Of a stretch of DNA of 64,000 bases, positions 9,399-18,561 are shown piece by piece (within the stretch, counting starts at the first letter, position 1; each line of letters begins with the position of its first letter). The position numbers and the translations under genes were made by a program. The stretch comes from Fibrobacterota bacterium (GTDB lineage: Bacteria > Fibrobacterota > Chitinivibrionia > Chitinivibrionales > Chitinispirillaceae): assembly GCA_023459055.1 (NCBI GenBank), contig JAEWVR010000025.1:248001-312000 (forward strand), given 5' to 3'. The notes under the pieces were generated by a model, which ran no database searches, was not told the DNA's origin, and saw only the letters and a list, made by a program, of their open reading frames with translations.

Positions 9399-10904
9399 TT
9401 ATGCTTCCACACCGGCAGCAATTCCAAGCACTTCCTCTTCATTTGTAGTACCATGCATATATTCTGCTTTTATACCGCCACCCTGTAAAACCAGTACCCG
9501 GTGTGCCACACCTAATACTTCGGGAAGCTCCGATGAGACAAACAATATACCGATTCCCTCCGCAGCCAGTTGATGAATAAGTGCATAGATCTCCTGTTTT
9601 GCACCGACATCAACACCTCTTGTCGGATCATCAAGCAGTATCAGTTTCGGGTTAACCATCAGGAAACGCGACAAAATAACTTTCTGCTGATTACCACCTG
9701 ACAGATTAGCAATTTTGAACGCCAGAGATGGGGTCTTTATTCTTAATTTATCAACATATGTACGACACTCCTGAAGTGCCTGTGGAATGTTAATAATAGA
9801 ATTTTTGCAAAACCTGCTAAGAGCAGCTGTCGTCATATTTCTCTCAACATTTGCCGGTGTTATAAGACCAAACTTTTTTCTATCTTCGGTAACAAGAACA
9901 ACACCGTTATTAATCGACAATGATGGAGTCGTTGGAGTATAGGGGCTTCCGTTAAGAAACAACTTTCCTGTATAGGTTCCTCTAAAAACTCCATATATCA
10001 GACTGAATAATGCGGTTCGTCCCGCACCAAGCAGCCCTGCAATCCCAAGCACTTCGCCACGTTTACATTCAAGCGAAATATTCTTAAGAATGTCTTTGCC
10101 ATGATGCGCAAGTGTAACATTGTCAAGCTTCAACAATACATCACTTGTACATTTACCCTGTGCAGGATACACCTTATCAAGGCTTCGCCCTATCATATCT
10201 CTGACCACGGTAGGCATATCAATATTTTCTTTTGTAAAATGTGATATTACCTTACCATTTCTTAAGACAGTAACTTTGTCAGCGAGCTGACGAATTTCAT
10301 TCAACTTGTGAGAAATGTAAATAACCGCGATTCCTTCTGCCTTCAGTGATTCAATCAGTGAAAACAGAACATCAACTTCATGCTCAGGCAGAGCCGCCGT
10401 TGGTTCATCAAAAATCATAATACGGGCTTTTTTAGATAGTGCCTTGGCAATCTCAACAATCTGCTGCTGCCCGATAGTAAGATCTGATACTATCGTTTCC
10501 GGCCGAATACTGGTCTGCAGTTTCTTTAAAATCTCCTTTGACCGTTTAAACATTGTAATCGAATCAAGAAGCCCCATAATTTTCGGTTCATGCCCAAGAA
10601 ACATGTTATGCGCAACTGACAAATTATTCGCAAGCGACATTTCCTGATAAATTACCTGAATCGCTGCATCGGAACTATCCTTTACAGAGTGGAATCTGAC
10701 AACAGAATTATCGAGAAGCATCTCTCCCTTGTAAAGACTACAAGGCCATACACCGGCAATGACTTTGATAAGTGTTGATTTTCCAGCCCCGTTTTCACCA
10801 CATAAGGCATGAATTTCACCACTTTCAAAATCAATCGAAACGTCATCAAGCGCCCGGACACCCGGGAATTCGATGGTAAGGTTTTTTAAAGAAAGTAGAG
10901 CCAT
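9399..10904 (-). CDS. xylG: Xylose-type sugar ABC transporter ATP-binding protein (double ABC domain)
   Basis: 501-aa cytoplasmic ATPase with two fused nucleotide-binding domains, as in XylG, RbsA and MglA. Domain 1 has Walker A GENGAGKST (36-44), signature LTIGQQQIVEIAKA and Walker B IMIFDEPTAAL. Domain 2 has the degenerate Walker A GLLGAGRTALF normal for this family, signature LSGGNQQKVILSR and Walker B LILLDDPTRGVD. It energises sugar uptake through the downstream permease. The ATG at 10904 is preceded by AGAAAG. It is the first gene of the leftward transport operon and is divergent from the binding-protein gene across a 469-bp region. Confidence 0.95.
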   Translation of the reverse strand: MALLSLKNLTIEFPGVRALDDVSIDFESGEIHALCGENGAGKSTLIKVIAGVWPCSLYKGEMLLDNSVVRFHSVKDSSDAAIQVIYQEMSLANNLSVAHNMFLGHEPKIMGLLDSITMFKRSKEILKKLQTSIRPETIVSDLTIGQQQIVEIAKALSKKARIMIFDEPTAALPEHEVDVLFSLIESLKAEGIAVIYISHKLNEIRQLADKVTVLRNGKVISHFTKENIDMPTVVRDMIGRSLDKVYPAQGKCTSDVLLKLDNVTLAHHGKDILKNISLECKRGEVLGIAGLLGAGRTALFSLIYGVFRGTYTGKLFLNGSPYTPTTPSLSINNGVVLVTEDRKKFGLITPANVERNMTTAALSRFCKNSIINIPQALQECRTYVDKLRIKTPSLAFKIANLSGGNQQKVILSRFLMVNPKLILLDDPTRGVDVGAKQEIYALIHQLAAEGIGILFVSSELPEVLGVAHRVLVLQGGGIKAEYMHGTTNEEEVLGIAAGVEA

Positions 10905-11373
10905 AGATTGTTCTTTCTACTTTTGTTAATAGTTTTAACATTATAGAATCTTCTGTTTTTGACAGTCAATAGCATTTTATGACAAACCGGGATTAGTCGA
11001 ATCTATTCTGATATCCTGCAGCACAACCTTCCTGCAACCATCCTGATCCCCATAAAATTGTATTGTATATCAAAAAGGTTCCTGTATCCTGCATATTGAA
11101 TATAATATAGAGTTCCTTTGAATCAATGATTTGTTTAATTTTGTATTGATTTAACAACATGATATATAAATATATCACCATCTTAATTGCAGTAACTAAA
11201 TCAAACAACATATATAATAATTACATTTTATATATTGACATTACAAATGCTGCATTTATTTTTCTTTACATAAACATGCGCAGAAACCTTTACAGGAATC
11301 TGTAATTTTTCAAACAACCATATGTACCTGTTTAACAATATGGTAACTTCAAATCTATCAACCAGGAGGTATA
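10905..11373. promoter_or_regulatory. Divergent control region between xylG and xylF
   Basis: 469-bp AT-rich intergenic region with no plausible gene, expected to hold divergent promoters for the ATPase/permease operon and the binding protein. A TTGACA hexamer at 11235-11240 could be a -35 box for xylF, but no good -10 follows at normal spacing. An imperfect palindrome GTTAAT-n4-TTTAAC lies at about 10925-10939 near the xylG start and resembles the GTTAAT-AA-ATTAAC palindrome upstream of xylB. Shared operator function is inference. Confidence 0.4.
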
Positions 11374-12396
11374 ATGAAGTTTTTGTTGTCATTAGTACTA
11401 TGCGGTGCATTGTGCTTAGGAAGTGTCGGTTGTTCAAAAAAGGAAAGTGCAAAGAAAGCTGACGACGGAAAGTTGTTAATCGGGCTTTCCCTTGCAGATT
11501 TGAAAGAAGAGCGTTGGCAGCGTGATCGCCAGATGTTTGTTGATGAGGCAGCAAGACTGGGTGCAGAAGTACTTGTTCAGGACGCATCTGGAGATCCAAA
11601 CACACAAATCCAGCAATGTGAGAATCTTCTTGTTCGCGGTGTAAAGGTTCTTGTCGTTATTCCGAAAAATGCAGATGCAGCTTCTCCAATCGTTGAGAAA
11701 GCTCATGCTAAAGGTTGTAAGGTTCTTTGCTATGACCGCCTTATAACAAATTCAGAACCGGATTTGTACGTATCCTTTGACAATGTACGCGTCGGAGAAA
11801 TTCAGGCTGCCGAAATCCTTAAAATGGTACCGAAAGGAAATTATCTTGAGCTTACTGGTGATCCAGGTGACAAAAATGCAGGTATGGTGCATCAGGGTCA
11901 TATGAATATATTGCAGCCAGCTATTGATGCCGGTAAAATTAAAATCGTTCTGAGTCAGGCTTGTGACAAGTGGCAGGGAAGCGAAGCAAAAAGAATCACT
12001 GAAGATGCTCTTACCCGTTTTAAACTTGACGCAATCGTTGCATCCAATGATGGAACAGCTGCTGGTGCAATTGCCGCACTTGAAGCAAAGAAGCTTGCAG
12101 GTAAAGTGCCTATATCCGGTCAGGATGCAGACCTTCTTAACTGTCAATACATTGCACGTGGAATACAGGCTGTAACAGTTTACAAACCAATCAAGAAACT
12201 TGCAACATTTTCTGCACAGGCAGCAGTATCACTTGCAAAGGGTGAAACTGTTCAGGGAATGAATGCAAAGGTTAACAATGGTACAGTAGATGTACCAACA
12301 GTATTTCTGGATCCAGTCCCTGTAACAAAGGACAATATCGATGCAACAGTAATTGCTGATGGATACCACAGCAAAGAAGCTGTCTACGGAAATTAA
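11374..12396 (+). CDS. xylF: Xylose-binding lipoprotein of ABC importer
   Basis: 340-aa sugar-binding protein of the Peripla_BP_4 family. The N-terminus is a lipoprotein signal ending in the lipobox GSVGC (C20), so it is expected to be membrane anchored rather than free in the periplasm. LIGLSLADLKEERWQRD, the PKNADAASPIVEKAHAKG hinge region, CYDRLITNSEPDLYVSFDN and SNDGTAAGAIAAL match the XylF/ChvE pattern of pentose binders. The start follows a strong AGGAGG four bases upstream. Expressing the binding protein from its own divergent unit allows it to be made in excess over permease and ATPase. It is followed by a strong terminator. Confidence 0.93.
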   Translation: MKFLLSLVLCGALCLGSVGCSKKESAKKADDGKLLIGLSLADLKEERWQRDRQMFVDEAARLGAEVLVQDASGDPNTQIQQCENLLVRGVKVLVVIPKNADAASPIVEKAHAKGCKVLCYDRLITNSEPDLYVSFDNVRVGEIQAAEILKMVPKGNYLELTGDPGDKNAGMVHQGHMNILQPAIDAGKIKIVLSQACDKWQGSEAKRITEDALTRFKLDAIVASNDGTAAGAIAALEAKKLAGKVPISGQDADLLNCQYIARGIQAVTVYKPIKKLATFSAQAAVSLAKGETVQGMNAKVNNGTVDVPTVFLDPVPVTKDNIDATVIADGYHSKEAVYGN

Positions 12397-12455
12397 TTCA
12401 GTATCAGCGTTATTCAGACGATTTCAAGTTTGAATCGATAACGATACAACGTTTT

Positions 12456-12520
12456 AAAGCTTGCAGTATTGACCGGAAACCTTAAAAAGGAATAATTCCG
12501 AAATACTGCAAGCTTTTTTA
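12456..12520 (+). terminator. Terminator of xylF
   Basis: Perfect 15-bp inverted repeat (arms 12456-12470 and 12502-12516) whose loop itself contains complementary pieces (CCTT/AAGG and CGGAA/TTCCG), giving a long near-continuous stem. It is followed by T-rich sequence. Confidence 0.85.
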
Positions 12521-12534
12521 TTTATTAAAAATAT

Positions 12535-12562
12535 TTCCACTCCCCACTTCCCACTCCCCACT
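12535..12562. repeat. Heptanucleotide tandem repeat (YCCCACT)
   Basis: Four imperfect 7-bp units: TTCCACT, CCCCACT, TCCCACT, CCCCACT. It lies between the xylF terminator and the xylA terminator. The period and composition recall the STRR heptamer repeats known from cyanobacteria; similar 7-bp repeats occur at 37719-37739 and 56656-56736. Confidence 0.75.
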
Positions 12563-12571
12563 TGCTACAAA

Positions 12572-12619
12572 TAAAAAAAGACCAGATGCCGCCACAACAC
12601 AGCATCCGGTCTTCGTTTT
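12572..12619 (-). terminator. Bidirectional terminator after xylA
   Basis: 12-bp inverted repeat with one mismatched or wobble pair (arms 12578-12589 and 12602-12613). On the minus strand the stem is followed by TTTTTTTAT; on the plus strand by CGTTTTT. It sits between the convergent ends of xylF and xylA and probably stops both transcripts. Confidence 0.8.
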
Positions 12620-12640
12620 TAACACTCACATCGACAGTTT

Positions 12641-13768
12641 TTATTTATACATCTCATCAAAACATTTCTGAGCATCAACTAATGCAGCGCGCATCATGTC
12701 TTCAGCACGAGCAGTCTCTCTGTTGCACAAATATTTCATAAGCGTTTTTTCATCAAGGTTTTTCGCAGCTTTGTCACAAGCTTCCCATGAAAGGATGCTT
12801 CTGATAACTCTGTCAACAGCCTGCTCTACAGAATCATAAGCACGTGGCTGCATATCATGGCCTTTCCATCTTGAAAAACCACCGGCCCCGTTGATTACTC
12901 CTGCCATAGCAATGTTCATTCCGTTAATTCTGCATCCATGATCAATATCATATTTTCCAGGACCACCGAGAATGATTCCGTCATTGTAACCCTGACTGTT
13001 TAAATGCATGTGAACAAGTGCATTATTGTCAATTTCTTCAATTGTATCATAAACAGCATCAAGACCGATCATCTCAGAATGGCCAAACTCTTTATTGAGT
13101 CCTTTTTTCTTACGGGTAACGCCAAATTCCTCTTCAAGTTTATGCCAGAAAACAATAGCACTTGCAACAGTAGGCAGTAACATGGCAGGATGTCCTTCAT
13201 TAGGTTTCGGTTCGATCGCCATATACATCTCGCCACCCTTTTTCTCTTCGTATTTGCAAAGTAATGCAATACTTTCCTTGAGTGTCTGGTACATTGCACG
13301 AATTCCGACAGAAGAAATATCATACCCATAAGAACCGTTCCACAGGACAAATGATGGTACAACAGATTTATGCCAGGCTTTTTTCATTTGACCATAAGCA
13401 AGATCTACTGTTTTCAAACCAAGTTCACGTGCTGCAGCTACTTCTTTACTATCCAGTGATGAAACACCGCCGTATGCAAAATGAGAGTGTGCTCCCGGTG
13501 TGATCATCGCCAATGACATCTTTGCATCAAGCAGTGCATCAGCGGTTGCATCAGCATCTTTCTCATTTATTTCACTGTCATAGTGAACTTCATACCCAAG
13601 CTCAATAAAATCAGGAAGACGTGGAACAATCTTGTCCTTGATAATCTTGATAATTTTTACATTGCTAATTCCGCTCCATTCCTCGCGCATATCGCCGGGA
13701 ACAAATCCACCCTTACCAGCATTAAATGTCCAGCGACAAATACTATGCAATGATTTCTGATCAGCCAT
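12641..13768 (-). CDS. xylA: Xylose isomerase family TIM-barrel enzyme (probable xylose isomerase)
   Basis: 375-aa cytoplasmic sugar isomerase that would convert D-xylose to D-xylulose. It has recognisable xylose-isomerase landmarks: ITPGAHSHFAYGG (aligns with the histidine strand), AIEPKPNEGHP (aligns with the metal-binding EPKPNEP segment), KGLNKEFGHSEMIGLD and VHMHLNSQGYND (metal-binding His/Asp region). Several of these depart from the textbook sequence, so it belongs to a divergent, shorter (actinobacterial-like) branch and not the about 440-aa group. GGAAGGAGT lies just before the ATG. It is 79 bp downstream of the xylulokinase gene in the same operon, which supports the assignment; another ketose/aldose isomerase activity is the main alternative. 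Confidence 0.85.
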   Translation of the reverse strand: MADQKSLHSICRWTFNAGKGGFVPGDMREEWSGISNVKIIKIIKDKIVPRLPDFIELGYEVHYDSEINEKDADATADALLDAKMSLAMITPGAHSHFAYGGVSSLDSKEVAAARELGLKTVDLAYGQMKKAWHKSVVPSFVLWNGSYGYDISSVGIRAMYQTLKESIALLCKYEEKKGGEMYMAIEPKPNEGHPAMLLPTVASAIVFWHKLEEEFGVTRKKKGLNKEFGHSEMIGLDAVYDTIEEIDNNALVHMHLNSQGYNDGIILGGPGKYDIDHGCRINGMNIAMAGVINGAGGFSRWKGHDMQPRAYDSVEQAVDRVIRSILSWEACDKAAKNLDEKTLMKYLCNRETARAEDMMRAALVDAQKCFDEMYK

Positions 13769-13847
13769 TTCTGACTCCTTCCGGATTATAAATTCGTTAG
13801 ATCTGAGTGTTTGAACTCAGTTGTTTGTTGTATTACACTATTATTAA

Positions 13848-15377
13848 CTATCGTCCCTGTTTATCAATCTGTTCAATCTGATGTTTACAGAGTGATTTCC
13901 ATTGTGCGTATGCATCTGCATAGCGGGCTGTTTCAGCCTTGATTGGTTCAATACGTTTAATCACTGACAAACCAGCAAACGCATCATTGATACTGCTATA
14001 CATACCGGCACCGACACCGGCACCACGTGCCGCACCCTGTGCCCCGTCGGTATTATAAAGTTCAACAGCACATTCTGTAACTGTTGAAAAAATACCGCAA
14101 AATAGTTCACTTTTAAACATATTAGCACACCCTGCACGTACGACCCGCTTCTCGAGACCAAGCGTATTCATTATGTCGATACCTTGCATAAGTGCGAAAA
14201 TGATGCCCTCCTGTGCAGCCCGCAGCAGATGAGCCCGCGTATGACGAGTCAGATCCAGACCGTGAACAGATGCATTAAGTGTACGATTTCCTAAAGTACG
14301 CTCCGCCCCGTTTCCGTAAGGAAGAATCCGTAACCCATCGCAACAAGCAGGTGCAGTTGCAGCTTCAGAATCCATCGATCCATACGGGAAAGGAGTACTG
14401 CCGGTACTTATTAATGTTCTCAGCCATCGATTCAAAATACCGGTACCGTTTACACAAAGCAAAATGCCTAGTCGTGAGGCTTCCGGTGTATTATTAACAT
14501 GAAGAAATGTGTTCACCCGTCCTTCCGGATCATATGATGTACGGTCTGATATGCCATATACCACACCTGACGTACCAGCTGTAGCAGCAATTTCACCGGG
14601 ATTATTTACATTTAAAGAGAATGCATTATTTGGCTGATCTCCAGCTCTGTAAGAAACCGGAATTCCCTCTTTCAGCCCTAATAGTGATGCAGCTGCGGCA
14701 GTTACAGTTCCCTGAACTCCAAATGTGGGTACAACTTTTGGAACAAGTGATTTATCTATATTATAGTGATCAAGTAAAAAATCAGCACGTTGCATTGTAC
14801 TGAAATCCCACAAAATCCCTTCCGATAATCCCGATGCAGTCGTTGATGGTGTTCCGGTAAGTTTGCATGCAATATAATCACCCGGAAGCATGAAACAGGA
14901 AATCCGTTTGTAAACATCAGGACGATTCTCCTGAACCCATCTTAGTTTCGATGCGGTAAAATTACCCGGCGAATTCAAAAGCCGTGCCATACAAAGTTCA
15001 TGACCCAGATTTTGATATGCTTTTCGTCCGATTTCAACCGCACGGCTATCACACCATATAATAGATGGCATCAGGGGATTAAGATCTTTATCAAGTACTA
15101 CAAGACCATGCATCTGATATGAGATACCGATAGCCTTTACGTCATGAAAATTAACGCCGGAAGTTGAACGCAGGCGATCTGTAGCTGCCTGTATATGTGT
15201 CCACCATGTATCAGGATGCTGCTCCGCCCATCCAGCCTGTTGAGCAATAATTTCAAGCTCCTGCGTGTCTGGTGATGTTGCAGATGCTATCTGCTTTCCG
15301 GTTGCACTGTCGAGCAGCACAGCCTTTACTGATGAGCTTCCAATATCATAGCCCAGTAAATATCCATCATTGTACAT
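13848..15377 (-). CDS. xylB: Xylulokinase (FGGY family)
   Basis: 509-aa FGGY carbohydrate kinase that phosphorylates D-xylulose to xylulose 5-phosphate for the pentose phosphate pathway. The N-terminal ATP-grip motif is GYDIGSSSVKAVLLD (9-23); GISYQMHGLVVLD, WCDSRAVEIG and SGLSEGILWDFST match xylulokinases. The C-terminal domain has EGIIFALMQGIDIM and RAGCANMFKSELFCGIFS, and DGAQGAARGAGVGAG is the typical second phosphate-binding segment. Length is that of the family. GGAG lies seven bases before the ATG. It heads the leftward xylB-xylA unit and is divergent from the sugar-responsive regulator 196 bp away. Confidence 0.95.
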   Translation of the reverse strand: MYNDGYLLGYDIGSSSVKAVLLDSATGKQIASATSPDTQELEIIAQQAGWAEQHPDTWWTHIQAATDRLRSTSGVNFHDVKAIGISYQMHGLVVLDKDLNPLMPSIIWCDSRAVEIGRKAYQNLGHELCMARLLNSPGNFTASKLRWVQENRPDVYKRISCFMLPGDYIACKLTGTPSTTASGLSEGILWDFSTMQRADFLLDHYNIDKSLVPKVVPTFGVQGTVTAAAASLLGLKEGIPVSYRAGDQPNNAFSLNVNNPGEIAATAGTSGVVYGISDRTSYDPEGRVNTFLHVNNTPEASRLGILLCVNGTGILNRWLRTLISTGSTPFPYGSMDSEAATAPACCDGLRILPYGNGAERTLGNRTLNASVHGLDLTRHTRAHLLRAAQEGIIFALMQGIDIMNTLGLEKRVVRAGCANMFKSELFCGIFSTVTECAVELYNTDGAQGAARGAGVGAGMYSSINDAFAGLSVIKRIEPIKAETARYADAYAQWKSLCKHQIEQIDKQGR

Positions 15378-15496
15378 TTTTTACTCCATTGACAGGTGTA
15401 GAATTCCCCGGTATCAAAAAAAAATTAACGAATCCCAGTGTATCATAGCATTAATATCATGACAATAAAATAAAAAATTAATATATTAGGGAATAG

Positions 15497-15510
15497 GTTA
15501 ATAAATTAAC
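15497..15510. promoter_or_regulatory. Candidate operator palindrome upstream of xylB and its regulator
   Basis: GTTAAT-AA-ATTAAC, a 6-bp perfect inverted repeat with 2-nt spacer in the 196-bp region between the divergent xylB and regulator genes. A related imperfect copy lies near the xylG start (about 10925-10939). The region is very AT-rich, so chance occurrence is possible. Confidence 0.35.
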
Positions 15511-15573
15511 ATGATTACGCTCAACGATATAATAATAAATCAACGCAGTTTAATAAGGCAAATGTAATATATA

Positions 15574-17130
15574 ATGGAAAAACAAAAACCCGGCGTTAAA
15601 AAAGCATTGGAATATCTTGCTGCCATGCGGGATAAGAAGCTGATTTCAACGCTGCCGCCAATCCGGACACTTGCAAAAGCATCCGATGTTTCCTTTGTCA
15701 CGATGTGGAAAGCTTTCAATCTTTTTGTTCATGACGGTTCCATTATCCCTGCCCAAAAAAACAATAAGTATGTTTTTTCTTATGACAAAGAATTGCCTGA
15801 AAAACAGGAAGATCCGAAAAACGAATCAGGATGCGGCATTGATGAGAGCCACATATCCTCACGGCAATCCACTACTGATAGAATCTACAAAGATATAATC
15901 AGTGGTCGTTATGCAACAAACGAGAAATTGCCATCCTGCAAGGAAATGCAGCAAATCTATGACGTTTCCTTCACAACGTTGAAAAAATCTCTTTCAGACC
16001 TGGTGCAGGAACAGATAATTGAGTTCCGTACAAACGGCTACTACCTGCCATCACTTACCGGTAATACCGGTCACTCACGGATTGTCGTAATCAGTTACGG
16101 AATGGATGATGGAAAGCTCTGGGTTGATCATCAGGATAAAAATTATTTCAGAGTAATCGAATCAGAATGCATACGCATGAATATACAGCTCGATGTCATT
16201 GTCCATCTTAACAAAAACGACAGGCTTCAGTTTATTCATAGTGCGACGACAAAGGAATACAATCTTGATGCACAGTCGATCCTTGGTTACATATTTATTG
16301 TAGCCAATATTGACAGTAGTCCGGAATCTGTTCTTGACAGATTAGTACGTCTGAAACGTAATATTGCTGTTTTGGATGTCGTCGGTGGCTGGCGAATTCC
16401 CCAGTGCGCCCGTAATAACCGTCATGTTCGTTTTTTTACCACGACTGCATCAGAACTCCCCGCAAAGAGAGTTGCCCAGTACCTTTTAAGTAAGGGTCAT
16501 AACCGCATAGCGTTCCTGTCTCCGTTCCATCGTGCCCTCTGGTCAAAACGCCGCCTGTCAACAATTGAAACAATGTACTCCAGATCCGGACCTCAGCACA
16601 GTGTTGTCCCCTTTGTTTTACCTGACTATGCATACCAATGGGACTACCTTGACAAACAAGATGATGCCAGTGATCTTAAAACCCTTATCAGTGAGTACTC
16701 CCAACTGAAAAAAGAAGCTAAAGGTGTTCTCTTCAAACAATTTGGAAATCTGGGATATAATCTTATCAAATACATTACCGATATTAACTGTGGCAGCGCT
16801 GAAATATATGAAAAAATGCATCCACTATTCTCAGCTGCTCTTGCCGACCGATCCATTACTGCATGGGTAATGGCCAATGATTTTGCTGCAACCATGGCAA
16901 TAGATTTCCTGAAAGAACACGAAATGCATATCCCCGGAGATCTTGCGATCATATCATTTGACAACACCATTGACGCAATGGAATATCAGTTGACATCATG
17001 GGATTTCAACACATTCGGAATTGTCAACATGCTGCTTCGATATATCCTTGCCCCCCACACGGTTAAAACAAAATCAGGAAATGATTTTCTTGAGGTTGAT
17101 GGAGCACTTGTCATCCGACGTTCATGCTGA
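15574..17130 (+). CDS. Double winged-helix / LacI-type sugar-responsive transcription regulator
   Basis: 518 aa. Two GntR-like winged-helix segments lie in tandem. The first (about 1-68) has LPPIRTLAKASDVSFVTMWK and a wing ending KYVFSY; the second (about 98-155) has LPSCKEMQQIYDVSFTTLKK and NGYYLP. From about 168 onward comes a periplasmic-binding-protein-like effector domain of the LacI/GalR type (RIVVISYG, LLSKGHNRIAFLSP, AWVMANDFAATMAIDFL, IPGDLAIISFDNT). Such AraR-like GntR-LacI hybrids bind a pentose and release operators, and the divergent position next to xylB suggests local control of xylose genes. The duplicated DNA-binding head is unusual; the family normally has one. Only a weak AAGG is seen upstream of the ATG at 15574, so the start is moderately certain. 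Confidence 0.85.
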   Translation: MEKQKPGVKKALEYLAAMRDKKLISTLPPIRTLAKASDVSFVTMWKAFNLFVHDGSIIPAQKNNKYVFSYDKELPEKQEDPKNESGCGIDESHISSRQSTTDRIYKDIISGRYATNEKLPSCKEMQQIYDVSFTTLKKSLSDLVQEQIIEFRTNGYYLPSLTGNTGHSRIVVISYGMDDGKLWVDHQDKNYFRVIESECIRMNIQLDVIVHLNKNDRLQFIHSATTKEYNLDAQSILGYIFIVANIDSSPESVLDRLVRLKRNIAVLDVVGGWRIPQCARNNRHVRFFTTTASELPAKRVAQYLLSKGHNRIAFLSPFHRALWSKRRLSTIETMYSRSGPQHSVVPFVLPDYAYQWDYLDKQDDASDLKTLISEYSQLKKEAKGVLFKQFGNLGYNLIKYITDINCGSAEIYEKMHPLFSAALADRSITAWVMANDFAATMAIDFLKEHEMHIPGDLAIISFDNTIDAMEYQLTSWDFNTFGIVNMLLRYILAPHTVKTKSGNDFLEVDGALVIRRSC

Positions 17131-17356
17131 TACAGCTTCTGGATTTCTGTTACTTGCTGCCATGAACCGGCTGCAAAACTATCCATAGACTGTGGTGACC
17201 GTTCGATACATGCCGTTTTAATCCTTGCACTTTTACCTACTTTATTACATATTTATAGAGTAAACTCTTTGATAAAAAAGCAGTTATCAGCAGTATACAT
17301 ACAAAAGTAACATGTTTCCAATCAGTAATCCACGTTCTTCGAGATCAGAAAGAATC

Positions 17357-17821
17357 ATGAAAATCGAAATCAGAAAATTCAAAAAAAAAGATGTTGAAAG
17401 TATTATTCCAATCATTAAACAATACCGCGAACATCATCATAAGATCGTCGTTGAAGAATCGCTCATTGCCAGCACCCGTGATGTACTTATGTCAATGCTC
17501 GAACACAAGGACAGCTTTGTTTTTGTCGCTGAGAATGACCAGCTCGTTGTTGGCTATATGGTTATTCACTTCTGTCCGTTCCCGCTATTTGGCTCCAATG
17601 AGATGTACATAACCGACCTCGTGGTATTACCCGATTATCGCAGTAAAGGTGTTGGAAAAGCACTTGTGGCAAAAGCGATCGAAATCGGTCGGACAATGAA
17701 GTGTAAACGTTTGATGGTAAACAATAACAAAGCTACAGAATCGTATATCCGCTCATTTTTTCGTAAAAACGATTTCAATGAACGCACAGGATTTGCAAAT
17801 TTTGTTTTTCATCTGGAGTAA
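17357..17821 (+). CDS. GNAT family N-acetyltransferase
   Basis: About 154-aa acetyltransferase of unknown substrate. The fold begins KIEIRKFKKKDVESI; the acetyl-CoA pyrophosphate-binding segment is YRSKGVGKALVAKAIEIG (motif A, Q/RxxGxG/A), preceded by the beta-4 strand MYITDLVVLPD and followed by KRLMVNNNKATESYIRSFFRKNDF (motif B). I place the start at 17357, where the domain begins; an in-frame ATG at 17312 adds 15 residues without a ribosome binding site. It stands alone between the sugar regulator and thiE. Confidence 0.88.
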   Translation: MKIEIRKFKKKDVESIIPIIKQYREHHHKIVVEESLIASTRDVLMSMLEHKDSFVFVAENDQLVVGYMVIHFCPFPLFGSNEMYITDLVVLPDYRSKGVGKALVAKAIEIGRTMKCKRLMVNNNKATESYIRSFFRKNDFNERTGFANFVFHLE

Positions 17822-17842
17822 ATGCTGCCCGATCTATCTTTC

Positions 17843-17862
17843 CGGGGTATATTGATACCCCG
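17843..17862. terminator. Short GC-rich hairpin between convergent genes
   Basis: 8-bp perfect inverted repeat (arms CGGGGTAT 17843-17850 and ATACCCCG 17855-17862, 4-nt loop) between the convergent acetyltransferase and thiE genes. No T run follows on either strand, so terminator function is uncertain. Confidence 0.4.
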
Positions 17863-17882
17863 CACAGTCCTGCTCAATTGAG

Positions 17883-18521
17883 TCAATAAAATCCGGGATA
17901 ATATTCGTTATATATTTTTTTTACTTTATCAAGTACCTCTGAAGGTTTATCTGATTTTGTCAACTGACGCACCATACAGAAGTTTTTTGCACCAGCACTG
18001 AGGACATCACGCAGATTTGAAAAATCAATGCCGCCGATCACAACCGCCGGAACACTTGCTGCATCAAGCTGTTTTTTCATTCCATCAAGACCGATCACCG
18101 GATCCGGATTTTTCTTAGTCGGTGTTGCATACACAGGTCCCACACCAATATAATCAGGACATCGCATGCAGGCATCAGTGGTCTGGGATGGCGAATGGGT
18201 TGACAAACCAATTATCATACCGGGTTTGATCATTGCACGTACATCTTCAACAGGATAATCATCCTGACCGATGTGGACACCATCAGCACTGACTTCAATA
18301 GCAATTTCCGGGCTGTCGTTGACAATGAATTTTGTTGATGACCCAAGGGTGATACAACGCATTTTTTCTGCGGTACGCCTGATCAAATCCAGAGGAGCAT
18401 CTTTCATCCGCAACTGGACAAACGCGATGTTGTGATCAACCAGTATTCGTGTCATTTCCTCATAACCGACAAGCGGATCAGTTAAAACTGCATAAAATCC
18501 AAATTGACTATTAATGTTCAT
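17883..18521 (-). CDS. thiE: Thiamine-phosphate synthase
   Basis: 213-aa TIM-barrel enzyme that joins HMP-pyrophosphate and the thiazole phosphate to make thiamine phosphate. Landmarks are FVQLRMKD, KFIVNDSPEIAIEVSADGVH (pyrophosphate and Mg binding), HIGQDDYPVEDVR, GLSTHSPSQ, GVGPVYATPTKKNPD and VVIGGIDFSNL. The start at 18521 has AGGG nine bases upstream; a longer in-frame form from 18593 would overlap the upstream acyltransferase gene by 32 bases. No other thiamine genes and no TPP riboswitch were recognised around it, so it is isolated from the rest of its pathway. It lies 40 bp after the acyltransferase gene and may be co-transcribed. Confidence 0.93.
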   Translation of the reverse strand: MNINSQFGFYAVLTDPLVGYEEMTRILVDHNIAFVQLRMKDAPLDLIRRTAEKMRCITLGSSTKFIVNDSPEIAIEVSADGVHIGQDDYPVEDVRAMIKPGMIIGLSTHSPSQTTDACMRCPDYIGVGPVYATPTKKNPDPVIGLDGMKKQLDAASVPAVVIGGIDFSNLRDVLSAGAKNFCMVRQLTKSDKPSEVLDKVKKIYNEYYPGFY

Positions 18522-18561
18522 AGCGTATTCCCTGTACTTCCTTTTTTTCCCTGACAGATTG

